Both the position numbers and the translations under genes were made by a program. Of a DNA stretch of 64,000 nucleotides, positions 60,264-64,000 are shown in pieces. Numbering within the stretch: the first letter of the stretch is position 1; each line of letters begins with the position of its first letter. Below the pieces are notes generated by a model, which saw nothing but the letters and a program-made list of their open reading frames with translations, had not been told where the DNA came from and did not search any database. The DNA comes from Pantoea sp. 1.19 (GTDB lineage Bacteria > Pseudomonadota > Gammaproteobacteria > Enterobacterales > Enterobacteriaceae): the NCBI RefSeq assembly GCF_001922585.1, contig NZ_MRBS01000006.1, forward strand, positions 60,778 through 124,777, given 5' to 3'.

Positions 60264-60331
60264 AGAACCGGAGATTACGCCCAATAAAAAGGATCTCAAG
60301 AAGATCCTTTTTTATTCGGTACATGTATCGC

Positions 60332-61120
60332 CTATTTCATTGACAGCAACTTGTTATAGTCAGGGGATATATTCAGTGGAATGCCGCGACTTCCGTCAGG
60401 ATAAATTACAGTAAAATCCCCATGCAGATTATTCGGTTCCTCAAGGGTAACCACCTTGCCAAAATGTACTATCGGATTAATTGATATATTCTCGGTATCA
60501 GACAACCGATAACAACGGCTCCATTTTTCATAATCCGTATCCCCCCCAAAAAGTTCTACGGTCGTCCTATTACGAGGAATATGTCTGATATATATCATCG
60601 GGAAAAAATCCGTTTTTATATCCAGATCACCGCCAGCCGCGTTTACCTGCTTCACACCAAAGACACCACCACAGTTTCCATTCCCTAATAAGTCAAAGTC
60701 ATAACTGGTCTCAATAACCTCTTTCCCCTTAACCAGAGGATTATCATCTGACACCCGGAACCCCACTCCCACAGAACTCAGCTGCCACCGGCAACGCCCA
60801 CCGCCGTCTTTAGCGATACTGACCGACATAATATTTGCCGCCCCCTGGCTGACAAAGGGCAGGGAAACTCCCGTAGTAGCATCTGCCTGATAGGTGTGGC
60901 CCCCGGCGGTAAAGTTTGTATTAGTACATTCCGATGACGTATAGAGCCCTCCCAGCGGCAAAAGCGTGACGCCTTCCGGCACACGGAAAGACACGGTGAG
61001 CAGCTCAGAGTCGGCGGGCGGTGAAAGTTTCCGTGTCAGAGACAGTTCGTATCCAATGTACAGAAGAACCGGAACCAGAAAAATGAGAAGCATGACGCGC
61101 TTTTTAGTTAGGAAGTTCAA
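60332..61120 (-). CDS. membrane-anchored protein, probable immunity partner of the lipase
   Basis: About 262 aa. An N-terminal helix (MLLIFLVPVLLYIGYELSL) anchors a periplasmic domain with several Cys (SSECTNTNF, GGGRCRW, GNGNCGGV, WSRCYRLS), which may form disulfides. No family was recognised. The gene overlaps the 3' end of the lipase gene, the usual place for an immunity gene of a type VI lipase effector, and the periplasmic exposure fits protection against a lipase delivered there. The start is uncertain: TTG 61120 has GGAGGAAG upstream; ATG 61093 is the alternative. Confidence 0.6.
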   Translation of the reverse strand: MNFLTKKRVMLLIFLVPVLLYIGYELSLTRKLSPPADSELLTVSFRVPEGVTLLPLGGLYTSSECTNTNFTAGGHTYQADATTGVSLPFVSQGAANIMSVSIAKDGGGRCRWQLSSVGVGFRVSDDNPLVKGKEVIETSYDFDLLGNGNCGGVFGVKQVNAAGGDLDIKTDFFPMIYIRHIPRNRTTVELFGGDTDYEKWSRCYRLSDTENISINPIVHFGKVVTLEEPNNLHGDFTVIYPDGSRGIPLNISPDYNKLLSMK

Positions 61121-63191
61121 CTTCTTCCTCCGTGACTGCCGCAAAGCGTAGCAGGGCATTTTTTCCGGTTTCCTCTGCCTGTGTCAGCCTCAGCGCCACT
61201 GGCAGCATGTCCTGAAGCGCCAGAAACTCGCGGTTACGTTCAACTTCATCTGGGTTGCTGAAGTTTGCCTTTTGTTCTACAGCCTCCCGGAACAGGGTTC
61301 GCATGGCTTTTCTGTCCATTTTCCGCGTCGTGTCGGCCAGTTCCAGCAACTGATTGTGAATATAGGGAAGGTACTTACTCGCCATAAAATGATTCAGGGG
61401 TTTGGTGAATAAGCCCGCTGAGGCCACATTTTCTCTCTGGGGAAAACGCTTCTCCAGCTCTCCCGGAGCCAGACATTGTATAAACGCCGCCTGATGCTCT
61501 CCCGTGGATTTCAGGCATTCTTCATTCAGGGAAGGGACAAGATACAGTTTGACCGACGCTTTCTCCGTGTAGCTTACCGTTCCGCCCCCTATCCACAGCG
61601 TATTTCTATCACCGGACTTCATGACGCTCTGTTCTGCACGTAAAAACAGAACCGTTTTTCCGTGATGCCAGTACGGATCTCTTTCCTGCGTAATACCCAT
61701 ATCCACGCCCGCATTCCCCCCGAAGGTTCGCGGTAAAAGACCGATGGCCGATGTTGCCAGCCAGTCAAAGCCCAGTTTGTCACCCAGCCACCCCAGCTTC
61801 TCGTAAAGCTCGCTGTCCAGATCCACCTCCGGCGGTATCTGTGGCACTAAGTCGTTATCATTGACGTGACGGTAATGAGTGATATCCCTAAGAAGGTACC
61901 CCGCCAGACGGCTGAACGTTCGTGGCATTCCGTAGGTGTACAGGACAGGGTTAAAGGTTTTCATCTCGGCGGCGTACAGCAACGCCAGCGCCCCGCCCAG
62001 ACTGTGACCACTGATGAATAAAGGTTTACCCCTCTTTACTAAGCCCCCCCTCACTGCATCAATCTTGTCCCGGTACTTACCATTCATTAGCTGATAAGCA
62101 TCCAGAAAACCGCCGTGCACATTCCCCATTCCGCCCAGCTCTGCCGGACAGCGCTTCGGCGCAAAGGAAAAATCCGTCACGACATTCAGCCCGCTGGCCG
62201 TCCCGCACCACGCCACCAGGACATGCGCTCCGCACTCCACCGTGAACAGCCGCGAGTCCCCCTCCGGATTTTCATCCCTCCCCGGATGGGCCGTGTTCAG
62301 ATACATCTGTTTCAGGTACCGCTCCCGGAACGGCACGTCCACCGCCAGCGTATGAAAATAATTCGGGTATTCCGCAAACTGCGGGAGACAGGAAAGATCC
62401 TGACATTTCTGCTCAAAAAAATACGAGATAAGGTGGGCGCCCTTGTCGGGTAAAAACTCTTCTGCATACGCCAGATCGGCCATAATGCCCAGGTTCAGTG
62501 CGTTCGCCAGGTCATACTCTTTTGTGTCGTGCAGCGCCAGCACCCACGCCCGGAACGGGCAGATTTCTATCACGTGACGTTGCTCCAGCGCATCCCGCGT
62601 GATTTCCGTCCCTTTCAGCGCCTTCCCCGGCGGAAAATGGAACACCGGCGGCTCCGGCTCAGTCCAGTCCTCGATCTCCGGCAGCCGATCGCACAGCTCG
62701 CCGATAGTCACATAGTGATGGTGATAGCCAGAAGCCTCCGCTTTCTCCTGCACGTCCGTACGCCAGATCCTGTCCCGCGTCTCACGGCGAAAGGCGTTTC
62801 CGCTCACCGGCTGGCTGTTCGGGTTGCGCCGCAGGCTCAGCGGGCGCTTTTCCATCTCGTCGGCCAGCTGCTGCCCGTCCGTTTTCACGTCAACCGCTAG
62901 CCAGTACAGGTCGTCGAACCGCACCACGCCCTGGCTGTCGGTGACGCCGGCAGGCGGATTCGGCGGCGACGTGGGGTCAAACCGGGTATGGCCGCCCCTG
63001 GCCCACAGCGCCAGCTCCGCCGCGGTCGCCAGCGGATGGTATTCCAGCTGCACCTTCAGCCCGGATACCGGCTGGTTGTTCTCGTCCACAAACTGCAGCT
63101 CCAGCCAGTAAAGCTTCTGCTTTCCACATGTTACGGTCTTATACGTCGGTCTGAGGCTGGTGACACACGTGTTATCACCGGTCATTGCCAT
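61104..63191 (-). CDS. class-3 lipase family protein, type VI secretion effector-like
   Basis: 695-aa protein with a lipase_3-type alpha/beta-hydrolase domain. The nucleophile is in GHSLGG (Ser about 397), with Asp in NDNDLVP and an HHG-containing segment as the likely rest of the triad. The N-terminal region (LYWLELQFVDENNQPVSGLKVQLEYHPL) resembles the beta-sandwich prefix found on VgrG-associated effectors. There is no signal peptide, as expected for T6SS cargo. ATG 63191 (MAMTGDNTCVTSL) has AGGGA six bases upstream; the frame extends to 63233. The immunity-like gene follows. No other T6SS component (VgrG, PAAR, chaperone) is in the window. Confidence 0.8.
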   Translation of the reverse strand: MAMTGDNTCVTSLRPTYKTVTCGKQKLYWLELQFVDENNQPVSGLKVQLEYHPLATAAELALWARGGHTRFDPTSPPNPPAGVTDSQGVVRFDDLYWLAVDVKTDGQQLADEMEKRPLSLRRNPNSQPVSGNAFRRETRDRIWRTDVQEKAEASGYHHHYVTIGELCDRLPEIEDWTEPEPPVFHFPPGKALKGTEITRDALEQRHVIEICPFRAWVLALHDTKEYDLANALNLGIMADLAYAEEFLPDKGAHLISYFFEQKCQDLSCLPQFAEYPNYFHTLAVDVPFRERYLKQMYLNTAHPGRDENPEGDSRLFTVECGAHVLVAWCGTASGLNVVTDFSFAPKRCPAELGGMGNVHGGFLDAYQLMNGKYRDKIDAVRGGLVKRGKPLFISGHSLGGALALLYAAEMKTFNPVLYTYGMPRTFSRLAGYLLRDITHYRHVNDNDLVPQIPPEVDLDSELYEKLGWLGDKLGFDWLATSAIGLLPRTFGGNAGVDMGITQERDPYWHHGKTVLFLRAEQSVMKSGDRNTLWIGGGTVSYTEKASVKLYLVPSLNEECLKSTGEHQAAFIQCLAPGELEKRFPQRENVASAGLFTKPLNHFMASKYLPYIHNQLLELADTTRKMDRKAMRTLFREAVEQKANFSNPDEVERNREFLALQDMLPVALRLTQAEETGKNALLRFAAVTEEEVELPN

Positions 63192-63301
63192 ACTACATCC
63201 CTGTATTTTAGGTGGTAAAAGTCGCCCCATCATATCCCGAACCGGACTTAACCCACATTACCCAAGGCGATCGGGCGCACAAAGTGGAAGACTGGCGGGG
63301 C

Positions 63302-63329
63302 AAAAAAATACCCCTGCAGAGCAGGGGTA
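63302..63329 (-). terminator. terminator downstream of cybC
   Basis: On the minus strand, a 9-bp stem (TACCCCTGC/GCAGGGGTA) with a short loop is followed by seven T. It lies 33 bp past the cybC stop. Confidence 0.88.
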
Positions 63330-63361
63330 TCGCAGAAAATGGCGCGGTATTACACCGACAA

Positions 63362-63748
63362 TTACCGGAATTTCTGGTGATTTACGTTACGAATGTCCGC
63401 CAGTTTTTTCGCTTCCGCTTTGGCCTCATCCAGCTTGCCCGCTTTAGCCAGCGCGTCGGTTTTGTCGATCTGCGCAATCAGATCGTCAATCCCCTGATGG
63501 TAGCCTTTGATCTCCGGGCTGTCGGGCGCCTTGCCTACCAGCTTGTCCGGAGTGCCTTTTTTCGCATCCTGCGCTTTAGCCCGCAGATCGGTCAGCATCT
63601 TGTGCATCTCCTCACCGCTTTTCGCTTTGTCCAGCGATGAGTAGATGGCACCCATGTCTTTCATGTCTTTTTCCAGCGAGGCCGCAGAGGCGGCGCCACC
63701 GGCGGAGAGTAAGGCTACGGCTAACAACGACACTATCGATTTACGCAT
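63362..63748 (-). CDS. cybC: cytochrome b562, periplasmic
   Basis: 128-aa precursor. The signal peptide (MRKSIVSLLAVALLSAGGAASA, 22 residues) precedes a four-helix-bundle haem protein. With that cleavage, haem ligand Met7 (LEKDM) and the C-terminal His (NVNHQKFR) match E. coli cytochrome b562. Electron-transfer partner unknown. It lies next to pmbA on the same strand, as in E. coli. Confidence 0.93.
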   Translation of the reverse strand: MRKSIVSLLAVALLSAGGAASAASLEKDMKDMGAIYSSLDKAKSGEEMHKMLTDLRAKAQDAKKGTPDKLVGKAPDSPEIKGYHQGIDDLIAQIDKTDALAKAGKLDEAKAEAKKLADIRNVNHQKFR

Positions 63749-63819
63749 GCTCAGCTTCCTTCTCGGGGGGGACGGGGCGGTTCAAACGGCCGCCCAACTG
63801 AATTAACATCATGACGCAT

Positions 63820-64000
63820 TTATTGTCCGGCAATGTGCATTTCGGGCAGCAGCACCGACCCGCACTGGATATTACTGCGGGTTTCGATATCATCGCCGAC
63901 AGTGACGATATTACGCCACATCTCTTTCAGGTTACCGGCAATAGTCACTTCGCTGACCGGGAACTGAATCTCACCGTTTTCAACCCAAAAGCCCGCCGCA
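63820..64000 (-). CDS. pmbA: TldE/PmbA metalloprotease subunit, C-terminal part
   Basis: The last 59 codons of the TldE (PmbA) subunit of the TldD-TldE protease, which processes peptides such as microcin B17 and the CcdA antidote. The visible end reads [21 protein letters not shown], in line with the E. coli C-terminus. The rest lies beyond the window. The gap to cybC is 71 bp. Confidence 0.92.
   Translation of the reverse strand, partial: AAGFWVENGEIQFPVSEVTIAGNLKEMWRNIVTVGDDIETRSNIQCGSVLLPEMHIAGQ

Larger units (their letters stand above)
59890..60322. other. ColE1/pMB1-type plasmid replication-origin segment
   Basis: Recognised from strong similarity to ColE1, pMB1 and p15A origins over about 430 bp. 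Diagnostic blocks: CGCTTTCTCATCGCTCACGC, GGTGTAGGTCGCTTGCTCC, CCAAGCTGGGCTGTATGCACG, TTGAGTCCAACCCGG, CCACTGGCAGCAGCCACTGG, TTGAAGTGGTGGCCTGAGTG and GGATCTCAAGAAGATCC, in plasmid order. The sequence differs from laboratory vectors at many positions, so vector contamination is unlikely. The segment holds RNA I and the 5' part of RNA II, while the plasmid sequence beyond it (toward the RNA-DNA junction) is not seen. Gene-poor stretch 59773-60331 is otherwise filled by the operon promoter. Confidence 0.85.

Overview
The window is a GC-rich chromosomal segment of an enterobacterium (Enterobacterales). Conserved blocks keep Escherichia coli gene content and local order: bglA-ygfF-gcvPHT, fadH-rlmG-ygjP, alx-sstT, yqjA-mzrA-yqjCDEK-yqjF-yqjG, yhaJ-yhaK, rnpB, an aga operon, rsmI-lpoA-yraN-diaA-dolP and cybC-pmbA. 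Blocks that are far apart in E. coli are brought together here, which would fit an Erwiniaceae-type genome (Pantoea, Erwinia, Mixta). I cannot fix the genus from sequence alone.

Left part (1-16 kb): a LacI-family regulator cut by the window edge, an MHS-type transporter with a perfect 18-bp palindrome in its upstream region, an RpiR-type regulator followed by 6-phospho-beta-glucosidase bglA, an SDR enzyme (ygfF), the glycine cleavage operon gcvTHP, then fadH, rlmG, ygjP and a secreted serine hydrolase. The gcvT-fadH spacer carries a near-consensus NtrC-type site and a likely FadR operator. Middle part (16-38 kb): an EvgA/EvgS-like phosphorelay, a ClC transporter with CBS domains, alx behind a yybP-ykoY manganese riboswitch with its terminator, sstT, the yqj membrane-protein cluster, yhaJ/yhaK, katG, a beta-glucoside-type PTS permease with two tandem operators and its own LacI-family regulator, and rnpB on the minus strand.

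Right part (38-64 kb): an N-acetylgalactosamine (aga) locus with AgaR operators, PTS genes agaVWEF, agaS and both tagatose-bisphosphate aldolase subunits. The deacetylase gene agaA survives only as a short frameshifted remnant with a large internal deletion. The operon ends with a secreted GH36-like glycosidase. After the conserved rsmI-to-dolP block comes an accessory segment (52.3-63.2 kb) lying between dolP and cybC-pmbA. It holds (i) a nine-gene operon combining a PRD/PTS-type regulator, an aldolase, a PLP ammonia-lyase and a metallo-amidohydrolase with a four-protein set of unknown function (two integral membrane proteins, two small soluble proteins) and a stand-alone PRD protein; (ii) a ColE1-type plasmid replication-origin segment with recognisable RNA I and RNA II promoters; and (iii) a class-3 lipase resembling type VI secretion effectors, with a probable immunity gene.

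The most novel items are the nine-gene operon, which looks like an uncharacterised uptake and catabolic system for an acylated amino-sugar acid, and the ColE1-like origin immediately upstream of it, whose RNA II promoter points into the operon. The agaA remnant suggests a GalNAc pathway that depends on a deacetylase encoded elsewhere.
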